Source: CAVUPF01 sp963803755 (GTDB lineage Bacteria; Actinomycetota; Thermoleophilia; Solirubrobacterales; 70-9). Taken from it: 64,000 nt of DNA. Below the pieces are notes generated by a model. The model was not told where the DNA came from, did not search any database, and saw nothing but the letters and a program-made list of their open reading frames with translations. Shown here piece by piece: positions 1 to 7,234 of the stretch; within the stretch, counting starts at the first letter, position 1; every line of letters begins with the position of its first letter. A program made the translations under genes and the position numbers. The stretch is taken from the NCBI GenBank assembly GCA_963803755.1, contig CAWDNP010000012.1, positions 310,001-374,000 of the forward strand, in the 5' to 3' direction.

Positions 1-991
1 CATAACGGATCACCGCCCCGTCCTTGACTTCACGCACCCTGCCCTCGTTAACCAGCAGGTCGGCGTGCCCGATCACCTCCGAGAGGGTGAGGAATGCCTG
101 GGTGACGGCGACGTTGCCCCAGATCGCCTGCGCCAGCTCATAGCCGCTGCGCGGCCGCTCGGCGATCAGCCCGTAGATCTTCTCCTTGCGACGCTCGTGC
201 TTGGCGAGGCGGTCATCGATCAGCGCGACGTGGTCGACGATCGGCTCGCCGTGGCCGGAGAGGAGGATCTCGGCCGGCATCTCCCGCGTCCGGCGCATCG
301 ACTCGATGTAGGTGACGAGCGCCTGGGTGCGTCGCTCCGACCCATCGAGGGGACGGGTGATCAGCGGGTTGGAGGAGATGTGGGCGATCAGGTGATCGGC
401 GGCGATCAGGATGCGTCGCTCCTCATCCCAAAAGACGGTGTCGGACGGGCTGTGCCCGGGGCGATGAAGGGCCTGCAGGGTGCGGTCGCGGAATCGCATC
501 TCCTCGCCGTCGCGCAGCGGCCTGGTGACCTCCGCCCGCGACCCCCAGCCGCGGAAGCTGCGCGAGACGCTCTGCAGCGCGGTGGCGACCTCCTCCGGGA
601 TGCCGTTGCCCAGCATCAGCTCGACCGCGAACTCGTCCTCGCGCTCGGCGTCCTCACCGAAGTTCGCCAGCCGCTCGGCGGCGACGCCGATCGCCGCCAC
701 CTCGGCGCCGGAGTGCTGGGCGATGATCTCGACCAGCCCGAGGTGGTCGATGTGCTGGTGGGTGATGATCACCAGCTCGAGGTCATCGATTGAGTGGCCG
801 CGCTCACCGAGCTGGGACTGGAGCTCGTCAAGCGCCTTGCCCGAGTTGGGGCCGGTGTCGATCAGGGTCAGCGGATCGTCCTCGAGCAGGTAGCAGTTGA
901 CCCGCCCGACCGCGAACGGGGTAGGGATGCGGAGGCGGCGGATGCCAGCCAGCGCCGCCTGCTCCAGGGCCTGCTCTGGAGTCAGGGTCAT
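1..991 (-). CDS. MBL-fold metallo-hydrolase (LACTB2-like), 3' end outside window
   Basis: This metallo-beta-lactamase-fold hydrolase is read on the minus strand and runs off the left edge, so the C-terminus is missing. The ATG at 991 overlaps the stop of the upstream mutase as ATGA, which fixes the start. The metal-binding motif THQHIDH lies near residues 77-83. A later GHS motif and an SGHGEP motif supply further metal ligands. The visible C-terminal part is helical and winged-helix-like, as in the LACTB2 subfamily. The substrate is unknown; family members are lactonases, thioesterases or RNases. It is the last visible gene of a HIT-mutase-MBL operon. Confidence 0.85.
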   Translation of the reverse strand, partial: MTLTPEQALEQAALAGIRRLRIPTPFAVGRVNCYLLEDDPLTLIDTGPNSGKALDELQSQLGERGHSIDDLELVIITHQHIDHLGLVEIIAQHSGAEVAAIGVAAERLANFGEDAEREDEFAVELMLGNGIPEEVATALQSVSRSFRGWGSRAEVTRPLRDGEEMRFRDRTLQALHRPGHSPSDTVFWDEERRILIAADHLIAHISSNPLITRPLDGSERRTQALVTYIESMRRTREMPAEILLSGHGEPIVDHVALIDDRLAKHERRKEKIYGLIAERPRSGYELAQAIWGNVAVTQAFLTLSEVIGHADLLVNEGRVREVKDGAVIRY

Positions 992-2370
992 GAGCGGATG
1001 AGGCTCAGGAGCTCGTCCCTCCTTGCCTCCATGTCCTCGCGGGAGATGAGCGACTCGAGGTTGAGCCTCAAAAGCGGCTCGGTGTTGGAGGGGCGGAGGT
1101 TGAAGTGCCACTCGGGGTAGTCGACCGAGATCCCGTCGAGGCGGCCAATCTCGCCGTCGGCGTAGCGCTCGGCGATCTCCGCCAACTTTGCCTCAGGGTC
1201 GCCGACCCCGGAGTTGATCTCGCCGGAGATGAAGTAGCGCGATCGGAACTCCCCCATCAGTTGGGCGAGGCTGCGCCCGTCGGTCGAGAGCAGCTCCAGC
1301 ATCAGCAGGGCCGGGATCGTGCCGGAGTCAGCGCACCAGAAGTCGCGGAAGTAGTAGTGGCCGGAGACCTCGCCTCCGAAGGCGGCGCCCTCCTCGCGCA
1401 TCCGCGCCTTAAAGAAGGCGTGGCCGACCCGCGATAGTGCCGAGCGCCCACCCTCGGCAGCGATCAGGTCGGGTACGGCCCGGCTGGAGCGGGGGTCGAA
1501 GAGGATCGTCGCACCAGGGCTCTTGGCCAGCGCCGCCCGGGCGAGCAACGCGCAGATGAAGTCGCCGTCGCAGAACTCGCCCGTGCCGTCGATGAAGAAG
1601 CAGCGGTCGGCGTCCCCGTCCCAGGCGATGCCGAGGTCGGCGCCGCCGGAGCGGACCCGCTCGAGGATCATCCGCCGGTTCTCCTCCAGCAGTGGGTTGG
1701 GCCCGTGGTCGGGGAACTCGCCATCGGGCTCGAAGTACATCTCGTCGAGGTCGAGCCCCAGCTTGCGCAGGATTGGCCCGACCATCGGCCCCGACATCCC
1801 GTTGCCCCCGTCCACCACAAGCCTCATCGGCAGCACCTTCTCGGGGTCGATGAAGGAGAGGGCGTGGGCGCGGTACTCCTCCCAGATGTCGACCTCCTCG
1901 AGTGAGCCGCCGCCCGGAGCGTGCCCGAGGCCGGCCTCGATCTCGCGCCGCACGTCGCCGATCCCGGCGTCGCCGGAGAGGGCCAGCGCCCCCTCGCGGA
2001 CCAACTTGACCCCGGTGTAGGACTTCGGGTTATGCGAGGCGGTGACCATCGCGCCGCCGTCCAGCCCGCGCGAGCCGACCAGGTGGTAGAGCATCTCGGT
2101 GGCGACCATGCCGGCATCGAGCACGGTTGCACCCTCAAAGATCAGCCCGTCGCGCAGCTCCGCAGCCATCGCGGGCGCGGTCAGTCGCATGTCGCGCCCG
2201 AGCCCGATCCGAAGCTCGCCCGGCTGCTTGCCGCGCAGCCGTCCCAGAACCCGCGCGAAGGCGCGCCCGATCGCGTGCGCGGTCGTCTCGTCCATCTCGG
2301 GGCCGTAGAGGCCGCGGATGTCATAGGCCTTGAAGATCCCCGGCGGTGCGAGGGGGGGCTGCTCAGTCAA
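988..2370 (-). CDS. manB: phosphomannomutase/phosphoglucomutase
   Basis: This 460-residue alpha-D-phosphohexomutase interconverts hexose 1- and 6-phosphates for nucleotide-sugar synthesis in the cytoplasm. The start region has KAYDIRG. The catalytic phosphoserine loop TASHNP is at about residues 110-115. The Mg-binding loop DGDADR is at about 251-256. The sugar-binding GEVSGH and the phosphate-binding RPSNTEPLLRL near the end are all present, so the enzyme looks complete and active. It overlaps the HIT gene by 8 bp upstream and the MBL gene by 4 bp downstream. Whether mannose or glucose phosphate is preferred cannot be read from the sequence. Confidence 0.92.
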   Translation of the reverse strand: MTEQPPLAPPGIFKAYDIRGLYGPEMDETTAHAIGRAFARVLGRLRGKQPGELRIGLGRDMRLTAPAMAAELRDGLIFEGATVLDAGMVATEMLYHLVGSRGLDGGAMVTASHNPKSYTGVKLVREGALALSGDAGIGDVRREIEAGLGHAPGGGSLEEVDIWEEYRAHALSFIDPEKVLPMRLVVDGGNGMSGPMVGPILRKLGLDLDEMYFEPDGEFPDHGPNPLLEENRRMILERVRSGGADLGIAWDGDADRCFFIDGTGEFCDGDFICALLARAALAKSPGATILFDPRSSRAVPDLIAAEGGRSALSRVGHAFFKARMREEGAAFGGEVSGHYYFRDFWCADSGTIPALLMLELLSTDGRSLAQLMGEFRSRYFISGEINSGVGDPEAKLAEIAERYADGEIGRLDGISVDYPEWHFNLRPSNTEPLLRLNLESLISREDMEARRDELLSLIRS

Positions 2371-2854
2371 GTTTTCCCCTCAGGGCCTCATAGCTCTGCC
2401 GCAGGGTCTGGGGCATGACTTTGGTGTCGGCGATCACCGGCATGAAATTTGTATCGCCGCCCCAGCGGGGAACGACGTGGAGGTGGATGTGATGCTCGAC
2501 GCCGGCGCCGGCGACGCGGCCCTGGTTAAAGCCGACGTTGTAGCCGTGGGGGTCATAGACCTCCTCCAGCCGGCCCATCGCCTTCTGGGCAAGCGCCATC
2601 ATCTCCGCCACGGTCTCTGACGGCAGCTCCTGCAGCCGCCCGATGTGGTCATAGGGCGCGACCATCAGGTGCCCGTTCGTGTACGGAAAGAGGTTGAGGA
2701 TCACGAAGCAGCGCTCGCCGCGGTGGACGATCAGGTTCGCCTCGTCCTCGCCTGCCGCCGGCTTGGCGCAGAAGATGCACGCCTCCTCGATGTCCTTGGA
2801 TGAGTCCTTCACGTAGGCAAGGCGCCACGGAGCCCAGATCCGAAAGTTAGCCAC
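2363..2854 (-). CDS. HIT-family nucleotide hydrolase/phosphorylase (Ap4A-type)
   Basis: This 163-residue histidine-triad protein has the catalytic triad HHIHLH at about residues 121-126 and a CIFC pair near residue 27, typical of bacterial Ap4A phosphorylase-like HIT proteins. The open frame extends upstream into the riboswitch on the opposite strand, but homology begins at a GTG at 2854 (V-A-N-F-R-I-W). A TAGGAT box 8 nt upstream of this GTG supports an almost leaderless transcript. The role is probably hydrolysis or phosphorolysis of dinucleoside polyphosphates. It is the first gene of the operon with manB. Confidence 0.85.
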   Translation of the reverse strand: MANFRIWAPWRLAYVKDSSKDIEEACIFCAKPAAGEDEANLIVHRGERCFVILNLFPYTNGHLMVAPYDHIGRLQELPSETVAEMMALAQKAMGRLEEVYDPHGYNVGFNQGRVAGAGVEHHIHLHVVPRWGGDTNFMPVIADTKVMPQTLRQSYEALRGKLD

Positions 2855-2862
2855 AGGCAAGA

Positions 2863-2868
2863 ATCCTA
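2863..2868 (-). promoter_or_regulatory. putative -10 box for the HIT operon
   Basis: TAGGAT on the minus strand ends 8 nt before the GTG of the HIT gene, so transcription would begin at or very near the start codon. The same arrangement of TANNNT plus 6-9 nt plus start codon recurs through the window. No clear -35 box is visible. Confidence 0.35.
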
Positions 2869-2909
2869 TGGTTGAAACGTCCCTGGTAGGCTTACTCACA
2901 ACATAAGCG

Positions 2910-3021
2910 CCACATCTAGAGGGGTGGAGGGACTGGCCCAGTGAAGCCCCGGCAACCACCTCGGACCATCGGTTCGAGGGGAGGTGCCAAGTCCAGCAGG
3001 TCGATGACCTGGAAGATGTGG
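2910..3021 (+). ncRNA. SAM-I (S-box) riboswitch aptamer
   Basis: The stretch has the SAM-I core in order: an AGAG segment followed by GGTGGAGGGACTGGCCC, then GAAGCCCCGGCAACC, then GGTGCCAAGTCCAGCAGG. P1 closes by CCACATCT (2910-2917) pairing with AGATGTGG (3014-3021). These are the most conserved sequences of the S-box class. It lies directly upstream of the threonine-synthase-family gene, with an intrinsic terminator between them, so it should be a SAM-responsive OFF switch by transcription attenuation. The class assignment is strong; the effect of the ligand on this gene is inferred from the architecture. Confidence 0.93.
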
Positions 3022-3037
3022 GGAAAGTCCGATCGGA

Positions 3038-3067
3038 CCTCTGCCCCACACGAGGCGGAGGTTTTTT
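3038..3067 (+). terminator. riboswitch-controlled intrinsic terminator with competing antiterminator
   Basis: CCTCTGCC (3038-3045) pairs with GGCGGAGG (3054-3061), followed by six T (3062-3067). The loop contains CCCCACA (3044-3050), a perfect complement of TGTGGGG (3017-3023), which forms the 3' strand of riboswitch P1. When SAM holds P1 closed the terminator can form; without SAM the antiterminator helix wins. A small GTCC-GATC-GGAC hairpin (3027-3038) sits between the two antiterminator arms. Confidence 0.88.
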
Positions 3068-3092
3068 CGTTGGCGACGGAAAGAGAGATCGG

Positions 3093-4326
3093 ATGTCACT
3101 GGAAGGTTTGAGGTGCAAGGAGTGCGGTGCGGCCTATGGGCTGGACGCGCTCTACGTCTGCGAGAACTGCTTCGGGCCCCTCGAGGTGGCCTACGACCAC
3201 TCCTCGCTTGAGCCGGCCGAGGCCAAGCGCCGGATTCAGGCCGGCTCCCAGGGGATCTGGCGCTACGCCGACTTCCTCCCCTTTCAGGGAAGGCCTGGGG
3301 ACCCACTGGAGCCCGGCCTGACTCCGCTGCTGCGCGCCGACCGGCTGGCCGAGTACCTGGACCTTAAAGCCGAGTTGTGGATCAAGAACGACGCCGCCAA
3401 CCCGACCCACTCATTTAAGGATCGGGTCGTCGCGGTCGCCGTGGCGAAGGCGCGGGAGCTGGGATTTAAGACCGTCGCTTGCGCCTCGACCGGCAACCTC
3501 GCCAATGCGGTCGCCGCCCACGCGGCTGCCGCCGGCCTTGACTCCTACGTCTTCGTCCCCGCCAACCTCGAGGAGCAGAAGCTGCTCGCGACCGGCGTCT
3601 ATGGGACCAACCTGGTCGGCGTGCGTGGTAACTACGACGACGTCAACCGGCTCTGTACCGAGCTCGCTGAAAGCCGCCCCTGGGCCTTCGTCAACGTCAA
3701 CCTGCGGCCCTACTACGCCGAGGGCTCAAAGACGCTCGCCTACGAGAACGGCGGAGCAGCTCGGCTGGACGCTTCCGGACCGGGTCGTCTGCCCGATCGC
3801 CTCGGGCTCGCTGTTCACCAAGGTCGGCCGCGGCTTCCAGGAGTGGCTCGACTTAGGTCTTGTCTCCGGCTCCCAGCCGGTCTTCAACGGGGCCCAGGCG
3901 CAGGGTTGCAGCCCCGTCGCCACCGCCTTTGCCGAAGGCTGGGAGGTGTGCAAGCCGCAGCGACCCGAGACGATCGCCAAGAGCCTGGCAATCGGCGATC
4001 CCGCCGACGGGCCCTACGCGGTGGAACAGGCCCGCAAGAGCGGCGGCGCGATCGACGCAGTCACCGACGAGGAGATCCGATACGGCATCCGCCTGTTCGC
4101 CGAGACGACCGGGATCTTTACCGAGACCGCGGGCGGGGTCACCGTCGGCGTGCTGCGTAAGCTCGCCGAGCGCGGGGACATCGGCGCCGGCGAGCGGGTT
4201 GTTGTCTACATCACCGGCGAGGGCTTAAAGACGCTCGACGCGACTCGCGATAGTTTCCATATGCATGAGATCGACCCCGATCTCGCCAGCTTTGAGTCCG
4301 AGTTTCGCCAGGAGGTAGCAGTTTGA
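3093..4326 (+). CDS. thrC: threonine synthase family PLP enzyme (apparent frameshift)
   Basis: The product (410 residues after correction) resembles threonine synthase, which converts O-phosphohomoserine to threonine with PLP. The ATG at 3093 follows a GGAAAGAGAG ribosome site. The N-terminus carries two Cys pairs (CKEC, CENC) forming a likely zinc ribbon. The PLP lysine is in HSFKDR at about residue 109. One extra base at GAGAACG (3744-3750) breaks the frame; reading GAGACG restores the continuous sequence into AEQLGW and the ASGSLFTK phosphate-binding loop. It follows a SAM-I riboswitch and overlaps the sulfur-carrier gene by one base (TGATG). Given that context, an alternative role as a homocysteine-forming enzyme should be kept open. 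Confidence 0.85.
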
Positions 4327-4601
4327 TGGCAGTGACCGTGAAGATTCCAACCCAGCTGCGCGCGGCGACTGGGGGAGAGGCCGAGGTGGCGGTCTCCGGC
4401 TCCACCGTCGGCGAGGCGCTTGACGCCGTCTTTGACGCCCACGGCGAGCTGCGCGAGCGAATCACCCAGGATGGCGACCTGCGGCGCTTCGTCAACGTCT
4501 ACGTCTCCGGCGAGGACATCCGCTTCCAGCAGGGCTTGGACACGGCGATCAACGATGGCGATGAGGTAACGATCCTCCCGGCCGTCGCCGGCGGCTGCTG
4601 A
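4326..4601 (+). CDS. ubiquitin-like sulfur-carrier protein (MoaD/ThiS/CysO family)
   Basis: This 91-residue beta-grasp protein resembles CysO/MoaD. In the family the C-terminal Gly-Gly is adenylated and converted to a thiocarboxylate that donates sulfur. Here the chain ends AVAGGC, so one cysteine follows the di-glycine. In QbsE and Wolinella HcyS, extra residues after Gly-Gly are removed by a JAMM-type protease before activation, which suggests the same here. It is coupled to the upstream threonine-synthase-family gene through a TGATG junction and shares the SAM riboswitch. No protease or E1-like activating enzyme is in the window. Confidence 0.85.
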   Translation: MAVTVKIPTQLRAATGGEAEVAVSGSTVGEALDAVFDAHGELRERITQDGDLRRFVNVYVSGEDIRFQQGLDTAINDGDEVTILPAVAGGC

Positions 4602-5335
4602 AACCGCCCGTAGTCATCCTCTGTGGTGGGCGGGGCACGCGGCTGCGTGAGCGGACCGAGTCTGTGCCCAAGGCACTGATCGAGATCGGCGGTCGGCCGA
4701 TCCTCTGGCACGTGATTGAGATCTACGCGGCGCAGGGCTTTGAGCGGTTCCTGCTTGCCACCGGTTACCTGGGGGAGATGGTCGAAGACTTCGTCGCGGC
4801 AGTGCAATGGCCGGATGGGATCTGCGTTAAGTGCGTGGCGACGGGACTCGATACGCCGACCGGGGGGCGGATCGCGCTCCTCACCGAGCGCCTTAACGGC
4901 GAGACGTTCTGCGCCACCTACGCCGACGGGGTCGCCGACGTCGATCTCGGCGCTCTGCTCGGCCTCCATCGCTCCCACGGCGCTCTGGCGACGATGACGG
5001 TGGTGCGGCCACGCCTGCAGTGGGGAGTTGCCAGGCTGGATCGCGACGGCCGGGTTGAGGGCTTCGTTGAGAAGCCGCGCTCAGAGCGCTGGATCAACGG
5101 CGGCTTCTTCTGCTTTGAGCCGGGCGCGCTCGGCTATCTCGATGAGGAGAGCGTGCTGGAGCGTGAGCCGCTGGAGCGCCTCGCCGCCGATCGGCAGCTC
5201 CGCGCCCACCGCCACGAGGGCTTTTGGGACTGCATGGACACCTACAAGGACGCGGTCGTCCTCAACGACCTCTGGCGAAGCGGTGAGGCGCCGTGGAAGA
5301 CACCGGCGACGGTGGCGGGAGCGAAGCGGCGGTGA
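4598..5335 (+). CDS. sugar-phosphate nucleotidyltransferase, RfbF (glucose-1-phosphate cytidylyltransferase)-like
   Basis: This Rossmann-type nucleotidyltransferase has the signature GGRGTRLRE followed by PKALIEIGG and RPILWHV, the last close to RfbF glucose-1-phosphate cytidylyltransferases. The nucleotide-binding motif lies upstream of the first GTG in frame (4664), and no ATG, GTG or TTG occurs between the in-frame stop at 4562 and that motif. The best start is CTG at 4598, which overlaps the upstream stop as CTGA; CTG at 4595 is an alternative. The resulting product is about 245 residues. It overlaps the following dehydratase by GTGA, so CDP-sugar synthesis is a reasonable role. Substrate choice is inferred. 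Confidence 0.8.
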   Translation: MKPPVVILCGGRGTRLRERTESVPKALIEIGGRPILWHVIEIYAAQGFERFLLATGYLGEMVEDFVAAVQWPDGICVKCVATGLDTPTGGRIALLTERLNGETFCATYADGVADVDLGALLGLHRSHGALATMTVVRPRLQWGVARLDRDGRVEGFVEKPRSERWINGGFFCFEPGALGYLDEESVLEREPLERLAADRQLRAHRHEGFWDCMDTYKDAVVLNDLWRSGEAPWKTPATVAGAKRR

Positions 5336-6297
5336 AGCGAGTCCTCGTCACCGGCGCCCACGGCTTTGTCGCCTCGCATTTGGCGCGGGCGCTGCTGGAG
5401 CGGGGCGACGCGGTAACCGCCTTCGGCCTTGCGCCGTCGCGCCCCTCCGGCCTCGTGCTGCAGGAGATCGAGGCGGAGGTCGAGTCGGTCGAGGGTGACC
5501 TGCGAGACGCCCGCCTGGTCAGTGCGACGGTGGAGTTGGGGGAGTTTGACGTCGTCTTTCACCTTGCCGCGCAGACGCTGGTCAGACCGGCGATGTCTGA
5601 CCCCGTCGCGACCTTCGATGCCAACGTGCGCGGTACCTGGACGTTGCTGGAGGCCTGCCGCCGCGCCGACGTCCCGGCGGTAGTGCTCGCCTCCTCCGAT
5701 AAGGCCTACGGGCCGCAGGAGCAGCTGCCCTACCGGGAGGACATGCAGCTGCGCCCGGCCTCTCCGTATGAGGCGAGCAAGGCTGCCGCCGACGTGATTG
5801 CGCTCAGCTACTGCCCCGCCTACGGCCTGCCGGTGGCGGTCAGCCGCTTCGCCAACGTCTACGGCGGCGGCGACCTCAACTTCTCGCGGCTGATCCCGGA
5901 GGCGATCGTCGCCGCGCTTGAGGGCCGCCGCCCGGCGATCCGCTCCGATGGCAGCCCGCAGCGGGACTTCCTCTACGTCGATGACGCGGTCGCCGCCTAC
6001 CTGGCGATCGAGCACGAGGTCGGCGCCGGCGGCCCGGCGGCGGGCGAGGCCTTCAACGCCGGCGGCGAGCGCCCCCACTCAGTCGCCGAGGTGCTGGAGG
6101 AGATCGCCGCGGTCGCGGGCGGCGGTCTGGAGCCCGAGTACCACGGCATCGGCAGCCCCGAGGGGGAGATCGATCGCCAGTACGTCGACTCCTCGAAGCT
6201 GCGGGCGCTGAGCGGTTGGCGCCCGGAGGTCGAGCTGCGCGACGGCCTGCGTCGCACCCTTGAGTGGTACCGCGCCAATCCGGGGGCTCGTCCCTGA
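5332..6297 (+). CDS. NAD-dependent nucleotide-sugar 4,6-dehydratase/epimerase (extended SDR, RfbG-like)
   Basis: This 321-residue extended short-chain dehydrogenase has the NAD motif TGAHGFVASH at about residues 7-16, an SSDKAYG active-site segment at about 121-127 and the YEASK catalytic pair at about 146-150. The text around QTLVRPAMSDP and RFANVYGGGD resembles CDP-glucose 4,6-dehydratases, and the gene follows the RfbF-like gene. The start is taken as GTG 5332 (GTGA overlap) because the Rossmann motif begins there. An upstream GTG at 5293 would add 13 unconserved residues. Confidence 0.8.
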   Translation: MKRVLVTGAHGFVASHLARALLERGDAVTAFGLAPSRPSGLVLQEIEAEVESVEGDLRDARLVSATVELGEFDVVFHLAAQTLVRPAMSDPVATFDANVRGTWTLLEACRRADVPAVVLASSDKAYGPQEQLPYREDMQLRPASPYEASKAAADVIALSYCPAYGLPVAVSRFANVYGGGDLNFSRLIPEAIVAALEGRRPAIRSDGSPQRDFLYVDDAVAAYLAIEHEVGAGGPAAGEAFNAGGERPHSVAEVLEEIAAVAGGGLEPEYHGIGSPEGEIDRQYVDSSKLRALSGWRPEVELRDGLRRTLEWYRANPGARP

Positions 6298-7094
6298 TGT
6301 GCGGTCGCTTCACCATCGCGGCAAAGGACACGAAGAAGATCGCCGATCGCTTCCAGGTCGAGTTGGAGCGGGCCCTGGAGCGCGGCGGGGACGGCGCCGC
6401 GCCGGCGCCGAGCCTCGAGCGGGTCGAGCGCGCCGCCTCGGCGCTGGGCCGCTTCAACGTCGCCCCGACCCAGGAGGTGCTGACCGTCCGCTCCTCGCCC
6501 GACCCCGAGGAGGCGGCGCGGGGTGAGCGCGAGGCGCGGCTGATGCGCTGGGGACTGGTGCCGCGCTGGGCCAAGGACCTGAAGGTGAGCTACCGGATGA
6601 TCAACGCCAAGGCCGAGAACCTGACCACGAGCCGGGCCTACGCTCCCCTGATCGGCAAGTTCCGCCACCGCTGCCTGATCGTCGCCGACGGTTTCTATGA
6701 GTGGATGCGGGCCGAGGATCCCAAGCAGCTGCGCCAGCCCTGGCGGTTCACGGTCGATGGGGGAGAGCCATTCGCTTTCGCCGGAATCTGCACCCGCAAG
6801 GAGTGGGAGCAGGAGGGCAACGGGGTCGAGGGCGGCTGGCTCTACAGCTGCACGATCCTCACCACCACGCCGAATCAGCTGGTCGCCAAGGTGCATGACC
6901 GGATGCCGGCGATCCTGCCCGGGCCGGAGGCTGAGGCCGCCTGGTTGCGCCCCGACCTGGAGCTGGAGGAGGCGGTGGCGATGTGTGTGCCGCTGTCGGC
7001 GGCGCGGATGTCCAGCGCTCCCGCCAATCCGAGGTTAAACAAGGTCGGCAAGGGCATCGAGGGGCCGGAGCTGCTGGTCGCCCCCGCTGCCTGA
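6297..7094 (+). CDS. SOS response-associated peptidase family protein (YedK/HMCES)
   Basis: This 265-residue SRAP-domain protein would crosslink to abasic sites in single-stranded DNA through Cys2. The start MCGRFT at ATG 6297 leaves the catalytic cysteine at position 2 after removal of Met. The NAKAEN motif is at about 103-108, GFYEW with the catalytic Glu at about 132-136, and the active-site His in VHDRMP near residue 200. All catalytic residues are present. It touches the preceding stop (TGATG) and is followed by a tRNA on the other strand. Confidence 0.9.
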   Translation: MCGRFTIAAKDTKKIADRFQVELERALERGGDGAAPAPSLERVERAASALGRFNVAPTQEVLTVRSSPDPEEAARGEREARLMRWGLVPRWAKDLKVSYRMINAKAENLTTSRAYAPLIGKFRHRCLIVADGFYEWMRAEDPKQLRQPWRFTVDGGEPFAFAGICTRKEWEQEGNGVEGGWLYSCTILTTTPNQLVAKVHDRMPAILPGPEAEAAWLRPDLELEEAVAMCVPLSAARMSSAPANPRLNKVGKGIEGPELLVAPAA

Positions 7095-7105
7095 GCGAAG
7101 AGGAG

Positions 7106-7179
7106 CGCGCCCGACAGGATTCGAACCTGTGACCTCCGCCTCCGGAGGGCGGCGCTCTATCCAGCTGAGCTACGGGCGC
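7106..7179 (-). tRNA. tRNA-Arg (anticodon CCG)
   Basis: On the minus strand GCGCCCG pairs with CGGGCGC as a 7-bp acceptor stem. The D arm is GCTC...GAGC. The anticodon stem CCGCC/GGCGG encloses loop CTCCGGA, giving anticodon CCG for the arginine codon CGG. The T arm is ACAGG-TTCGAAT-CCTGT. CCA is not encoded. The tRNA lies in a 140-bp gap between convergently or codirectionally placed genes. Confidence 0.95.
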
Positions 7180-7222
7180 AGGACTGGCAGTCTAGCCTCG
7201 CGTGCCTGACCTCCTGGTTGCG

Positions 7223-7228
7223 TAGGCT
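7223..7228 (+). promoter_or_regulatory. putative -10 box for rnz
   Basis: TAGGCT ends 6 nt before the ATG at 7235, so the transcript would be leaderless or nearly so. The identical hexamer occupies the same place upstream of dut. No convincing -35 box is seen. Confidence 0.35.
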
Positions 7229-7234
7229 CGAGCG

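Noticed and set aside
65..793. Long plus-strand frame opposite the MBL gene
   Set aside because: It is the antisense shadow of the minus-strand hydrolase, which carries the metal motifs. Similar shadows opposite most genes were ignored.
7100..7180. tRNA-Arg as a phage or island attachment site
   Set aside because: No integrase or direct repeat of the tRNA 3' end is found nearby.
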